DNA from: Rhineura floridana
Taxonomy: Eukaryota > Chordata > Lepidosauria > Squamata > Rhineuridae
Reading direction: 5' to 3'
DNA length: 64,000 bases
Assembly (NCBI RefSeq): GCF_030035675.1
Contig: NC_084480.1
Span: 134,304,738 to 134,368,737 of the forward strand
In this document: positions 11,090-22,910 of the stretch, piece after piece
How the letters are laid out: every line of letters begins with the position of its first letter
Numbering within the stretch: position 1 is the stretch's first letter
Program-made: the position numbers and the translations under genes
The notes under the pieces: generated by a model
The model's input: the letters and a program-made list of their open reading frames with translations, nothing else
What the model was told of the DNA's origin: nothing
Databases searched by the model: none

Positions 11090-11262
11090 TAAATTCTTGA
11101 TATTGTTTTACATTTGTTGGCTGTTTAAATGCTTAACGCCAATTTAATTCTTGCTTTGATTTATTGCCAGTTGTTATTGTTGTTTATTATTGTTAAGTGA
11201 ACCACTCTGAACGTTTTCAAATGGAAGGGTGGTATTTAAATATTTTAAGCAAACAAAAAATT
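11090..11262 (+). mobile_element. L2-like LINE 3' end fragment
   Basis: Ends in aaccactctgaacgttttca followed by ggtggtatttaaatatttta, the general form of vertebrate L2 3' termini. No coding sequence is left. Confidence 0.5.
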
Positions 11263-11379
11263 GTTAAGAATTGAGCTCATAACAAGTCTTGAACTTGTGA
11301 AATGAAAAATGGCAGCCAGGCCTGTGTGCCACTTAGGAAACAGAGGATTTTGTTGCAGGTGACAGTGGTCAGGGCATAC

Positions 11380-11462
11380 TTTTTAGGGCACTTCGTAAGC
11401 TGCTTTAGAGGCTTTATACTGAAAAGCAGTTTATAAATATTTTAATACAATAATAAATAAAT
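11380..11462 (+). mobile_element. Second L2-like 3' end fragment
   Basis: Short stretch with gctgctttagaggctttata, gaaaagcagtttataaatat and an ataaataaat tail. Confidence 0.45.
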
Positions 11463-11850
11463 TGCTTGAAAGGTAAGGCACAGGAGAGCACTGGCTAAAT
11501 CAGGAGTCACCAACTTTTCAGGGCTTATGGACACATTTGCCAGGTGTTATGCAGATCACACACATCACAACCAAGCACACACTATAACGGATTCTTTTGA
11601 CTATAATAAAATTCCTTTTTTCCAAACCTAATTTCAGCAGAAAAGAAAGAGGGTAAGAGATCCTGTGGGTGCCAGGGAAGGCCTCTCCCTCTCCCACAGG
11701 TGCCACATTGGCAACCCTAGGGCTAAACGTTAATGGATGCAAAGTATATGTATATTCACTAATAGGCAAAAAACCTTGCGATTTAAGAATGTACACATAG
11801 CCAACAGATATTTCTACCAAACTTTAAAAAGCAGGGAAATTGGGCAGCTA

Positions 11851-12069
11851 CAGTAGGGCCCCGCTTATACAGCGGGTAAGGGACCAGGCCTCCACCGTAA
11901 AGCGGAAATCACCGTAAAGCGGAACCCATAGACTATAATGGGGCCGTTGCGCGATAATGACACGACAATGTCGCAAAATGCCACAAAATCGGCTTTAAAA
12001 AGGGGAATTTCCCGCCGCCGCATTAGCAGAACGCCAGAATGCAAAGTGCCGGTAAGCAGGGCCCTACTG
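11851..12069. mobile_element. Tigger-like (pogo) MITE, 219 bp, TA target duplication
   Basis: The termini cagtagggccccgctta and taagcagggccctactg are inverted, with a TA dinucleotide on each side (11849-11850 and 12070-12071), the Tc1/mariner duplication. The terminus and the interior, with repeated tccgctttacgg-like words and cccatagactataatggggc, resemble Tigger/MER2 elements of mammals. A second copy, in the opposite orientation, is at 34451-34677. No transposase. Confidence 0.8.
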
Positions 12070-12071
12070 TA

Positions 12072-12950
12072 TAGTGAATGCACCAGGGGAGCAGGAGACC
12101 TGAACTCCTCTGTGACATATTGTACTGCCCTACAAATTTGTGAAAATGCCAACACAATTTGGGTTGGTCTTTCACAGTCCAATCCACTTGCTGTGTAGCT
12201 TGGAAAAATTTGGTAACATGTGCTTCTGAGCATATGGTGAGTGGTGGCAACACCTGCAATCAGCCCAAATAACAGAAACAAGACATGTGCTGTGCTGGTC
12301 TTGTTTTACCAGGGAGGAAGCAACAATATTAATACAGTTGATACAGTTTAGATAGTCACTTTAAATATGTTTGATTTACTTTGCAATTTCAGTGAAGTTT
12401 CCTATAGTAAATCATTTTCGTTTGCTTCTGTTTCTGTGAATATGTGAAGTACAGCAACACTTTGCAACACTAAAAAAAAGCTCCAAAACAATTGTGGAAT
12501 AATGGCACTGACTATTCTGCAGAATAATTTCCAATGGACATGAGGAGAGTCTCAGTTTGCACAAGATAAAATAGTGGGAGTTGAACTAAATTTTAGCAAA
12601 ATTCTAAGGTGTGCTCTATGTTTTTAATTGACCATGCCCACCTTTCCTTAAGTGGAGTAGTTTTAGCATAGCAGGCTGAAAACATACATCTTGGGCAAGC
12701 CAATTTTGTTTTTTCCAACAGCTAGAGTCATTCCTGAAGTAGCAACATATTGTAATCAGTCTGATTTTATATCAAACTGCAGTTTCAGATTCAACTGTTA
12801 ATGTGTTCAAAATAGAAATAGAGCATAACCTCCAGTTTGAAACACAAAAAGCTGTCTTCACCATCATATGACATTGACCAATAAAAAGGCTTTGAAATTA
12901 ATAAAAATAAATTTGACACAGATTTCTAGGATGAATAATGAGGGAAATAA
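12072..12950. other. No gene recognised
   Basis: AT-rich intergenic sequence. Nothing identifiable on either strand. Confidence 0.4.
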
Positions 12951-12954
12951 AATT

Positions 12955-13530
12955 TTCTGAGTTAGATTTTCTCATGCTTATTGAGTTCAATGGGATTTAT
13001 TCCCATGCAATCATGCTTAGGATAGGTAAACTGACCATTGGGGAAGAGGAGGGGGAGAGGAGGGAGGGGGAAGGTAAAGAAGTGGTAGGGAAGGGGCAAG
13101 AGGCAAGGGATAGGAGGGAGGAGGAGGGCAGGGCAGGTTTGATCATTTGCATGCTTTTTGAGTTCAGTCGGATTTACTCCCCTGCAATCATGCTTGCAAT
13201 GGAAGTGGATTGCCTTCAAGTTGACCCCGATTTATGGTGATCCTATGAGTAGGGTTTTCATGGTAAGTGGTATTCAGAGATGGTTTTACCATTGCCTTCC
13301 CCTGAGGCTGAGAGGTAGTGACTGGCCCAAGGTCACCCAGTGCGCTTCATGGCTGTGTGGGGATATGAACCGTGGTCTCCCAGTTTGTAGTGCAGCACTT
13401 TAACCACTGCACCACACTGGCTCTCTGCAATCATGCTTTGGATAAAACTGACCTGGAGGAGAGGCAGGGAGGGGAAGGGGGAGGGGAGGAGATTGGGTGG
13501 GTGGGCACTGGGCAGAGGGGAAACCCCTTT
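12955..13530. repeat. Duplicated palindromic repeat plus G/A-rich tract, interrupted by a SINE
   Basis: A unit of tgagttcaatgggatttatt, catgcaatcatgctt and a long purine-rich run is present twice. The first is at about 12967-13135. The second starts near 13147, is split by the SINE at 13196-13424, and resumes with ggataaaactgacc and another purine tract to about 13510. The period is about 180 bases, suggesting local tandem duplication. Confidence 0.6.
13196..13424 (-). mobile_element. Sauria-type SINE with 14-bp target duplication
   Basis: Minus-strand SINE with the Bov-B-type tail at left (gattgccttcaagttgaccc) and tRNA-like head at right (taaccactgcaccacactgg). It is flanked by ctgcaatcatgctt at 13182-13195 and again at 13425-13438, a perfect LINE-type target-site duplication that fixes both ends. 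Confidence 0.9.
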
Positions 13531-14982
13531 CCTTTCCAAAAGGAAAACATTGTGAACAGTATCATTCTTTTTCAGGGTTTCCTCCACCTTATATTGAAAA
13601 GAATTAAAAAACATTTGACACATTTTCCTTAAACCATCCTGTAACTTCACTTTTATGATCAACCCTATTGAAAATTATGATGGCCTCAGCTTTGTGGAGG
13701 AACAATTTCCACTGACCTATATGTTCCCCTGACCTGTATGAGGCAAGGTGGAGGGACGGGGGAGGATATAGACCACAAGATGTTCCGAGCTAGCGACAGC
13801 AGTCTGCCCTTTACTGCAGTAACTGCAAATGTCCTGCAGAAAGAGACAAAACATGTGTAAATTGACTCCATCATTCACCTCACCAGAGGGAATACAATGA
13901 CAAGCTCACATGTGTAAAGAGTACAAGCAGAAGCATCTTGAGAGTTACATTTCTTCAGGGCAGCACTGCAGAATAAAACTATCCTGAAAGCGAATGAGTT
14001 CAGTACTCACACTTTCATCAGGTGCGACATAATAGTTTGTTTTTCAATTCCAAATTTCCTTCTGCTCATGGAAGTCTTTTAAAGACATTTATATCTGACA
14101 AATGCAGCTTTGCTCTCATAATTATATAGCTACATGGAAACGAAAAAATAATAATGATATCCATTTAATATTGCATTCCATTTAAATTAAATGTTTTACA
14201 AGTAACCTAGTATTACATTGTATGATATTCTTTTTTTCTTTGTGGGATATTCTAGATAACGGCTCTTTAACAGATCCAACGTAAAAGACCCTGCAGCAGC
14301 CTATTTGAGAATGGCCCATGGTGCAGCCTAATCCAATGGCAGCTAATTGTTCTGCCAGGCCTTCAGCAAGATGGCAACCAGGGTGTAATGGCAGCTGTGA
14401 TTGACCCACATTCTCCCCAGGTCAGCCAGGAAGCAATACGGGAACACAATCATGTCTCTTGCCCAACCAAGAGACATGTTACAGGAGGCTTGCATGAAGA
14501 ATTCTACACATAGGTATACAAATGAGTGGGAAAAGTCTAGTGTGAAGTGAGGTCATGCACCACTGACAGGTGGTGGAAATACAACTGACACCTGTTCATA
14601 ATTGTCATGAATAGACTGATATGGTGCTCCCCGTCTCCTTGCTCATCTCCATCTCTCTCCAGGCAAGTGCAGCAATGCTGCTGACAGGTGGCCAGGTGTA
14701 TGCTGCTACCCCTTCACGCTGGCTGCCCATGCTGGGCTGTGTATCTCATCTAATTACCACACCAACCTCCCAGCCACCTCATCCTTTCTTTCTCTCAATA
14801 AGTGCACCAGCGCTGCTGACAGGGGACCAGGGCTGTAGCAGCGACCATCCCTGCCAACTGCTCCTGTAGCCAAGCCAGCAACAAGGAAGCATCCCTTCTG
14901 CTAGGGTGCCATCTCAAGAGGAAAGAAATGGCTGGCGGAAGCTTAGGAGGACTGGCTGAATGGTAGGGAGGCTGCTGTCTAC
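13531..14982. other. No gene recognised
   Basis: Intergenic. At 14660-14700 and 14801-14840 there is a short diverged direct repeat (gcaatgctgctgacaggtgg, then gcgctgctgacaggggacca). No coding evidence. Confidence 0.4.
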
Positions 14983-15810
14983 GGGCTTATCCAGACAGGA
15001 ACATTAGTTTGTGTCATTGTTGTTGTTATGTGCCTTCAAGTCGATTACGACTTATGGCAACCCTGTGAATCAGCGATCTGCAGTAGCATCTGTCATGAAC
15101 CACCCTGTTCAGATCTTGGAAGTTCAGGTCTGTGACTTCCTTTATGGAATCAATCCATCTCTTGTTTGGCCTTCCTCTTTTTCTACTCCCTTCTGTTTTT
15201 CCCAGCATTATTGTCTTTTCTAGTGAATCATGTCCTCTCATCATATGTCCAAAGTATGATAACCTCAGTTTCATCATTCTAGCTTCTAGATAGTTCTGGT
15301 TTAATTTGTCCTAACCCGATGATTTGTCTTTTTCACAGTCCATGGTATGCGCAAAGCTCTCCTAAAAGACACTTTTTTGTACCTCCATTTTCAATTTGCA
15401 CCATCCACAGTAAGGGCTCAATTCCAGCTACAAACATGCTGTTTACTATTCACACTGTCATCAACCACATTAGGTAGGGGCTGATTGTTGCAGAGCAACT
15501 GGAAGTTGCTTCTCAGCCCTCAGGAAACAAAATGAACAAAGGGAGGAGGAGGGAGTGGGCATGGTCAGGGGAATGATTGACACACCCACCTAAAACCATC
15601 AGAGCAAAGTGCCTACAAGGAGGGGTACAACACAGTTGAGATGGTTTTTACATCCCTTTTTGTGTTATCAGGGGATTAGATTAGTACAGATTTACAGGGG
15701 GGAAACTACTTTATAGCTTCTGTTTGACGCTAACATCATGTGAACCATGCAAATTAAAAGGAGATGTTTGTGGCACCAAACATAGACTAAACCACCATGT
15801 AGATGAGCCC
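14983..15810. mobile_element. Harbinger-like MITE with nested Bov-B
   Basis: Left end gggcttatccagacagg, right end accaccatgtagatgagccc. The right 320 bases, read in reverse, match the element at 55129-55863 closely: the gtttggtgccac, ctccttttaatttgcatgg, tttcccccctgtaaatc and ttttaggtgggtgtgt blocks appear in the same order. The right flank begins TTA. The left flank is not a clear match, so the duplication is unproven in this copy. A Bov-B fragment sits inside. Confidence 0.7.
15016..15365 (-). mobile_element. Bov-B LINE 3' end
   Basis: Minus-strand Bov-B copy. The 3' terminus at left reads attgttgttgttatgtgcct followed by tcaagtcgattacgacttat. The coding remnant at 15026-15277 is an open 83-codon frame with KLRLSYFGHMMRGHDSLEK and RWIDSIKEV, nearly the same as the copies at 4150 and 36196. 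It lies within the Harbinger-like MITE and so is younger than it. Confidence 0.88.
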
Positions 15811-16420
15811 TTACTCTCCTTAATGGGAGTACTGGTCCTTATGCTGACTTCAATTCCAAAAACATTGTCCTATTTTACAGTCCCATGTTAGGATCCCTTC
15901 AGAGTCCAAGTCTACTCAAATTTGCAAATAACAGTTGGTGACCCTCTTACTCTTTTGTTAGAGGAGGTCCAACTCTCTTTTAATTATGCAGATGATCAAT
16001 ACAGATCTAATTACTAGAATATGCTTTACATATCCTATTTCCTCTGCCTGGGGTCTTTCCAGTCTCTAGGTCTGTACTGTTACTTCACATACAGTCCTCT
16101 ATTTTATCAAGTACGAGCTTAAGACCACCTCAGCTAGGCTTCCTCTGCTGCCTCTGAGGTGATGGGGTGAGCTTCCAAGCTCCTTTTTATAGAGCTGCTG
16201 GTATCTCTCCTGCTACCCCTTCTTCCGCCACCCCAGCTGAGTCAGCATCTTAAGGCTACTCTGGCAGTCATACCTCACCCTCACTGGCACAGCTGTGTCA
16301 GATCTAGCAAAGTGTGGGAATTGGAGCTGCTTCGAGCTACTTCTCCACAAACATGCTGATATGTGTGTGTTTTCCAGAAAAGGTAAGGGGAAGCTGAGAG
16401 CAACAGTAAGCTAGTGGTTA
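15811..16420. other. No gene recognised
   Basis: Intergenic sequence with no identifiable element. Confidence 0.4.
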
Positions 16421-16423
16421 CTG

Positions 16424-16454
<31 letters not shown>

Positions 16455-16469
16455 TCACTCACTCACTCA

Positions 16470-16516
<47 letters not shown>

Positions 16517-16518
16517 AC
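16424..16518 (+). repeat. Compound microsatellite (TC)n(AC)n
   Basis: About 13 TC units, a short interrupted (TCAC) stretch, then about 20 AC units. The same TC-then-AC arrangement occurs at 37615-37684. Confidence 0.95.
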
Positions 16519-16669
16519 TGTAAAATTGTTTTCTGGAAATATAACACATACCTGTCATAGGAAGTCCCAATTTCACCTCACTGATATAGTAAACAATTGG
16601 CCATGCTCAAAGGTGGCAACAGTGTTTAGTGGGAAAGTGCAGCTATGTTCACACAAATGGCTCCTAGAT

Positions 16670-17250
16670 TTCTATTTATTCATAAAACTAGTTCTATACT
16701 GCCTTTCAGTAAAGAGAGTATCAAAGTACTTTACAACCCTAAGAAAACAATAACAAAAAAACCATAAAACATATTGATAAAAGCATGTCAGTAAAATATT
16801 AACATAAATTAGGTTGCTAAAAACTGGCATTAACATCTTGGGAATGTCAGAGCAAACAGATCCATTTGTAAAACATGCTGGAAGCACCCAATGATCGGGG
16901 GGGGAGGATTGCCTAATGTCTAAGGCAGCCTTTCCCAACCAGTGTGCCCCCAGATGTTGTTGGACCACAATTCCCATCTTTCCTGACCATTGGCAATGCT
17001 GGCTGAGGCTGATGGGAGTTGTAGTCCAATAACATTTGGAGGTACAATGGTTGGGAAAGGCTGGTCTAAGGGGAGGTCATTGCATGGGGTAGATGCCACC
17101 ACAGAGAAAGCTCTTTTCTGTACCACCATAAGTTGACCTTCTGTAGGCATTGGTTCATTCTTCTCAACTTCCAGGATGAAATGTATTCCTCTAGCTATTA
17201 TTCTAACTTCCACTCTGGGCAGTTTTATAAATAAATGTGTTTTATAACTA
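16670..17250 (-). mobile_element. Decayed LINE 3' region (L2-like), interrupted
   Basis: AT-rich minus-strand repeat. The plus strand reads like the reverse of an L2-type tail (tttattcataaaactagttc, tactgcctttcagtaaagag), then agaaagctcttttctgtacc and ataaatgtgttttataac. A complete small MITE at 16926-17063 interrupts it. A better-preserved relative is at 45479-45990. Confidence 0.45.
16926..17063. mobile_element. hAT MITE, 138 bp, with 8-bp target duplication
   Basis: Inverted ends cagcctttcccaacc and ggttgggaaaggctg, flanked by gtctaagg at 16918-16925 and 17064-17071. The inside is a palindrome made of acaattcccatctttcctga and ggctgatgggagttgtagtc. It is related to the cagggatggggaacc family but has different outer ends. 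Confidence 0.88.
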
Positions 17251-17724
17251 AATAGAAATCTATTTGTGTGAAGATATCTTTGCCAGTGTCTCCATCTCCT
17301 CTCCAATGAGGACTTGCGATTTCATGATGCATCTGGGAGAGGACTGCATTCGTGGTCTCTGTCCATCCTGACTCCTCTGCCTGAAACTCTCTCAGCCAAA
17401 GCGAGATGATAGTAGATGAAATCAAGTCTTGTTCTGCTGCAGCACCAGACATGAACCCTCCTATGTGTGCTGGGAAGGAAGATTTCAGAGAAATGGAGAT
17501 TTCATAGCTGCTGGTGGTTTCACACTGCTGAATGTGTATGATTATATTTCTTCTTCCATGGCTGCTGTGATCCAGATAATTATAAAAAAGGAGGAGCTGA
17601 TGATACTTGCATTTTTGGTGGTGGGATAAACCCTGTTCCTTAACATAACTTTAACATAACCTCAAGCTTAGCCCTAAGGCTCCTATCCTGTATCCATTTA
17701 TTTCAGAGTAACGGAACTCAAATA
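17251..17724. other. No gene recognised
   Basis: Intergenic. Nothing identifiable. Confidence 0.35.
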
Positions 17725-18160
17725 AAGATGGGAGACAAATTAGGTTCAGTTCACATTTTAATTCAGTTTGCATTTGGATTTCCCGAAACAACATGCAAAC
17801 TGAAATACAGCTAAACTTCAAAATGCACACTTCGAATTTTGTGCTACAGTTATCCAACGGAAAAAAGTATATAAAATGTGTATATCTGGGAAGAGTGTAC
17901 ATAAAATGCATATATTACTGAAGAAAGCATACAAAAATTATTGCATTAGGAAAAATGCTTCTCAAATATGTATACTAGGCAAAATTGCATTCAAACTTGT
18001 GTATTTTAGGAGAAATGTGCTCTAAAATGCTGGTGAATTTTTGTGAGGCCTTTTTTTAAAAAAAGAAACTGCAGAATTGATGCAGTAATGGAGTGAAATG
18101 AAATTAAGTTAGGAAAAATAAGAAATGGAGATAAACCAACATTTACAATTTTATTGATTC
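17725..18160 (+). mobile_element. hAT-like MITE, tagggatg family, diverged
   Basis: Collinear with 10111-10549 and 49891-50442: gatgggagacaaattaggtt, ctgaaatacagctaaacttc, atgcatatattactgaagaa, ggagaaatgtgctctaaaat. No clear target duplication remains. Confidence 0.55.
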
Positions 18161-19110
18161 CTACTTCTGAATAAACATGCATAAGATTGTGGCTACGCTT
18201 TTGGAATGTGTATAAATTATGTGTCCTTCCCAAATGGGTAATCCTTGTTACAGGTGAATTGCAAAAGTCAGGTAAAAGTGAAGGGCACATCATTAATTAC
18301 ATCTCAACAAAAATGCCAACTGATATGCTATATAACATCCTTTGTAGTTTTGATATCTATTTCTAGCAGTATTTCTCATCCTTTGTGGCTTCATGGGTGC
18401 TTTGAAATTGATTTGTTTCTTCTCAGCTTGTTAAAGAACCTTCTTCAATTTAGCAGTAATACTCACTGTAAAAGCTGCATCCTCAACAGCATGTAAACAT
18501 CATATACTCATGCAACTGAAGAACTCCTTTTCCCCCAGCATCGTTTAACATAAGGCCGAGCTCAACTTTTGTTAAGCAGAAGGAACAATGCTTTATTCTT
18601 CATGCTAGACAAGCTACCCTCATGATAATAGATATATATGCAGAACAGTAAGACACAGTATGCACCAAATGCATTATACAGATGGCGGGAGATAAAAAAC
18701 AACAACGTAGTTAGGTGGGATAGGCAAATGGTGGATATAAACTTTAATGCATTATTTTATTCCTGAAGTGGGAGCAGGGAGATGAACAGCAAGAATTTTA
18801 TCAAGCTGTCAGCAAGAATGATTTAGGTGACATAAGGCTGTGGCCCTAACAGAGCCATAACGATGGCTGCTATTTAAATAGAAGTTGTCATATTCACTCT
18901 TGCCTATTCTTTCCCTCCTTACCCATTTTTGCCTCTGCTGTTGAAACTTAGATCTTTTTGTTGGAGAACCCCAGATAACTTATAAAGAACTCTACAGCTC
19001 CCTGAGATGGATGAATCGGTGTGTTTCCAGTCCATGTCAGCTTTGCATGTGTTCATTCATAACTCCGTTCTATCACTTTTTCATATTAGCCTGCAATAGA
19101 TATATATACA
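18161..19110. other. No gene recognised
   Basis: AT-rich intergenic sequence without identifiable elements. Confidence 0.35.
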
Positions 19111-19119
19111 AATACAGAT

Positions 19120-19330
19120 ATATACATGCATACTTCCCCTCCCTTTTTACCCCATGCACCCCCCCACGAAATCTACCTTGGGTTTTCCCGCTACCCTCTA
19201 GAGCAAAATTGGGGGAGTGTGGAGGTCACATGGGGGAAGGAGAGGGAGAGGAAGTTCAGTTGCGAAAGTAGAAGTTGCTGCGCAAGTGGAAGTCATTCCA
19301 CTCATGCAATGACTTTGTTGGATTCAACTG
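19120..19330. mobile_element. Palindromic MITE, ggttgtatccaa family, diverged
   Basis: The left half is acttcccctccctttttacc and ccatgcacccccccac. The right half is gagtgtggaggtcacatggg and ggaagtcattccactcatgc, ending at ttggattcaactg. The halves are reverse complements in outline. Better copies are at 36700-36935, 40186-40432 and 57508-57748. Confidence 0.55.
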
Positions 19331-19868
19331 AAAATAAATAAATAGAAGTCTGGTTTATTTATATATATATTTATTTAAAAGCTTCTCTATCCTTCCATAT
19401 TGTAAAATTCCCCTCTGTACTGCCTAGCTCTCACTTAATGCAGACATTTCTTTATTTGTTTCTGTCACAGGAGCTAGTCAATTCGGAATTATTTCTATAA
19501 TAGCTTGTCAAGATTTGACGTTTGCTTTACATATTTTGAGTAAGGCCACTGAGCCATTTTCAGAGCCAGCAGTAAAGGCTGACAGCACTCTCCTGTGTTT
19601 GTAGAAGACAAAGATGTCATAGAACATCTGCACTGCTCTGCCAAATGGATGTCAAGAAAATTAAAGATGAACTGTCAAGAAGGATGGGGGGGTGGGGAAG
19701 GAGAAACCTCCAAGGGAAACTCCATGAACCATAGAAGTAGGTATTCAATATGGATAATTTATTACAATCTTAACACAAAACAAACAGTACTGGTCAGAAC
19801 AAACGTTATTTAAAGGATTTATTTCCGGTAGTCATCAACTCTCATAGGGAGGGGAGAACAAGGACAAA

Positions 19869-20185
19869 GGCCCCATCTGCACTATACATTTAAAGCAGTA
19901 TTATATCATTTTAAACATGGCTCCCCCTCCCAAGAATCCTGGGAACTGTAATTTGTTAAGGGTGCTGAGAGTTGTTAGAAGGCTCCTTTCCCCCCCATAG
20001 AGCTACATGTCCCAAAATTCCTTAGGAAGGGAGATTGGCTTTTAAACCAGTCTGAGAATTGTAACTCTGTGAGGGGAACAGGAGTCTTCTACCAAGCACC
20101 TTTAACAAACTACATTTCCCAGGATACTTTGGAGGGGAAGCCATGACTGTTTAAAGTGGCATGATACTATAATACAGGTGGGGCC
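19869..20185. mobile_element. Palindromic MITE, about 317 bp (aagaatcctgggaa family)
   Basis: Begins ggccccatctgcactataca and ends aatacaggtggggcc. The left arm (aagaatcctgggaactgtaa, ttgttaagggtgctgagagt) and the right arm (ctaccaagcacctttaacaa, actacatttcccaggatact) are reverse complements along most of their length. This is the most complete copy in the window. Others are at 28025-31790 (split), 42748-42960, 46113-46547 and 62050-62190. Confidence 0.75.
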
Positions 20186-21355
20186 ATGGTGTGTGTGAGT
20201 GAGAGAGAATGAGAGTGCATAAGTGTCTTCTTCAAGGAAACTGAGATATGTTCCTGGCTGCCACTGCTGGCAGAGCCTACCCAATGATTAATGAGAATAA
20301 GATGGCCTCTTCAGGCAGCTGTTTTAGGGTACTTTAAAGGGTAGCAAACTGTAAGTTATTTAATTTATTGGCATTATTGTTGTTGGAAAAGAGACACATT
20401 TTCTTTATAAGGTGCCAAAATAATCTGACCAGCCTTGAGTACTACGCTCCTTGACTTGTAAAGTGAAGCATCATTTTCTGATCCACCTCAGGCAGCAAGC
20501 TGTCTTGGGCTGGCCCTGACCCCCATAAATCCTTCTCAAATTGGAGGATCATAATCAAGAGGGCCTCTTTCAAACAAATGTTATTTTATTTTAAATTTTC
20601 TATTGAGATGTCTGCTAATTGGCAGCCTTTTAGCAGAACTTCTGGAGTGTGTGTGTGTGTGTGTGTAGAGGGAGCCATTTTCAAATCCAATGAATCAAGG
20701 TTCCTGCACCTTCTGAAGCCACCCTTCCCCATCTGAAATGCTGTTTTTTTCTCATTTGAAATAGAGTAGTAACAATAATCTAGGTATTCACAGCTGTTAT
20801 TCCCTAATGGCAGCCCTTGAGCCAGAGGATAATTAGCATATCAAGCTGCTAGATAAAAGGAAGCATGCTGGGAATAATTGTACAGTGATAGAGAGGGGGT
20901 ACTAAGAAAAGCAACTCTTCTGAAGTATTTTGAGATTAGATCATGGGGGTCTATGGAAGGCTTAAGGGACTGGCCTCCTAAGATCTCACTTTCTATCCCA
21001 GTTCATATGTATTCTCAGATATGTCTAGAATGACTCAACAAAAAAGTATCATAAGACTCACACGCACCCATCCCACGGCCCAATAAGGAAAAAGAACTGA
21101 GTAGTCATGATCAAACTAGACAGTAAATAAATGTGCATCTGTTTCCCAAAGTGGCCACCATGAATGCAACTAATAGGCCTTATTTCTGTCATGATGTCAC
21201 AACAGGTCTACAGGTTGGATGTTGGGGGCACTGTTTTACAATGGCTCCAGCCCTACCTGCAGGGTTAATTCATAAAGTAATGCGCTCTTCAGCCCCTTGG
21301 CACTGTGTTATGTGGTGTTTGTCACTTGAAGGCATGAGTGGCCTTGGTGGCTAGG
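20186..21355. other. No gene recognised; (GT)n and a candidate conserved segment
   Basis: Contains a (GT)9-10 run at 20648-20667. The stretch 20770-20890 has taattagcat, ctagataaaagg and cagctgttattccctaat, which is repeat-free and looks like regulatory sequence, but this is only an impression. Confidence 0.3.
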
Positions 21356-21359
21356 GGTG

Positions 21360-22310
21360 CTTTTTGCCAGCTTCAGTTGTTAAGACAGCTGTAGTCATTC
21401 CTGGGATGAGATAACTCGGCCACTGTGGTCCTGGCACTGATGACCTGCAAACTAGATCCTTGCAATGCATTCTATGTGGGGCTTCCCTTGGTCTTAAACC
21501 AGAAGTTGTCGCTGATGCAAAATGCAACAGCTGGATTGCTGACTGGGGTATCCTTTTGACACCATACCACACCTCTGCTGTGGGAGCTGCACTGGCTGCC
21601 AATATGCTATCGAATGCAGTTCAAGATTTTACTCTTAGCATTTAAAGACTTAAACAACTTGCTAAGAGTACACAGAGGTGCATTTCATTAGTACTAGAAA
21701 CCTGGCTTTTAATGCTGAAGCTACAGCCCTCTAGAACTAGTTACCAACTGAAATTAGACAGGCTCCCAGTGCCTTAATATTTCATTGTGGCAGTACCTAC
21801 ACTTTGGAACTCCCTTCCTATTGACATCAGGCAGGTGTCTTTGCTGTACTTCTTTCACTGCCTGATAAAAACAGGGTCAGTGTGGTATAGCGGTTAGATT
21901 GTTGGACTAGGACCTGGGAGACTAGGGTTCAAATCCTCACTCAGCCATGAAGTTTGCTGGGTGACCTTAGGTCAGTCACTGCCTCTCAGCCTAACCTACC
22001 TTACAAGGTTGTTGCGGGGTTTAAATGAAGAGGGGGTGAACCATGTACACCACCTTGAGCTCCTTGGAGAAAAGGTGGGATATAAATGCAATAAATAAAT
22101 AAAACTATAAAATTAAAACATTTTTTGTTCTGCCAAGCCTACTCAGACCTGTAAAAATTGACTTGTGTATAATCTATTTTTCGCTTCAATGTTGATTTTA
22201 ATTATATTTTGAACTTTTTAAATACCTCTTTTTAAGTTTGTCTTTTATTGACAATTGTAATGGTAGAGGGGGTTGTAAAATGCTTAGAGGTTCTATTTTC
22301 AATTGAGTGA
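21360..22310 (+). mobile_element. L2 LINE fragment, old, split by a SINE
   Basis: Decayed L2 reverse-transcriptase end with recognisable blocks. A ctagatccttgcaatgcatt segment corresponds to the L2 block after the RT core (LDYCNALY), gagctgcactggctgccaat to LHWLP, and ctttggaactcccttcctat to LWNSLP. The 3' part resumes after the SINE with a tttgttctgccaagcctact segment. Frames are broken throughout. Confidence 0.75.
21878..22104 (+). mobile_element. tRNA-derived SINE with L2-like tail
   Basis: The head cagtgtggtatagcggttag is followed by a B-box region (gggttcaaatcctcactcag), the core ctgggtgaccttaggtcagt, then ccaccttgagctccttggag, aggtgggatataaatg and an (aata)n tail. The tail matches L2 rather than Bov-B ends. 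It interrupts the L2 fragment around it. Confidence 0.8.
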
Positions 22311-22693
22311 AAAAGGAGAACAAAGAAAATGCACTCTGGAAGCAAGCAGCCAGTGAATTCATATTCTCATGTATGTTTTGGCCTCTGGCTTCACTACACA
22401 TGTTTATGTGATTATGTGCTAGGTTACTTCCCTGTCTTAAACCAGGAGATCATTAATACTGTTACAATGAAATTGATAGATGAGTACTAACATGGGACAA
22501 TGTTAACAGTCATTACAGTAGCAACCAGCCCTGCAGACTATACATCCATATTTGTCTGGCGAGGTTTTTGATTTATGGATGTGTTATCATGGTTAGCAAG
22601 CTAGTGGAATAATCCAAGTGGATAACAGAGGCATCTAGTGGCAGGTTCACAGATATCAAAGGAATATTTGTAATGAAGTTCATGTCCATCACA

Positions 22694-22910
22694 TAGGGAT
22701 GGATGAATCTGTCAGTTTTGGTTTCTCTCAGTTTTGCATGTGGTTACTTTTCAGTTCTCCACATTTCCACATTGGTTTGTGATTTAAAAAAAAAATCATG
22801 AAAATTTGACAGCTTTTTAGTGCAAGTTTCACATATCATACACATTTTGTATGCAATTTTGCCTAATATACACATTTTTGCAAATTAATGTTCCCTAATA
22901 TCAATCAAGC
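22694..22910 (-). mobile_element. hAT-like MITE, tagggatg family, partial
   Basis: Starts tagggatggatgaatctgtc and carries the reversed blocks of the family (cacattttgtatgcaatttt, gcctaatatacacatttttg). The far end is missing. Confidence 0.6.

Noticed and set aside
11865-12281. A 138-codon minus-strand frame
   Set aside because: It lies mostly across the Tigger-like MITE and its flank, with no domain.
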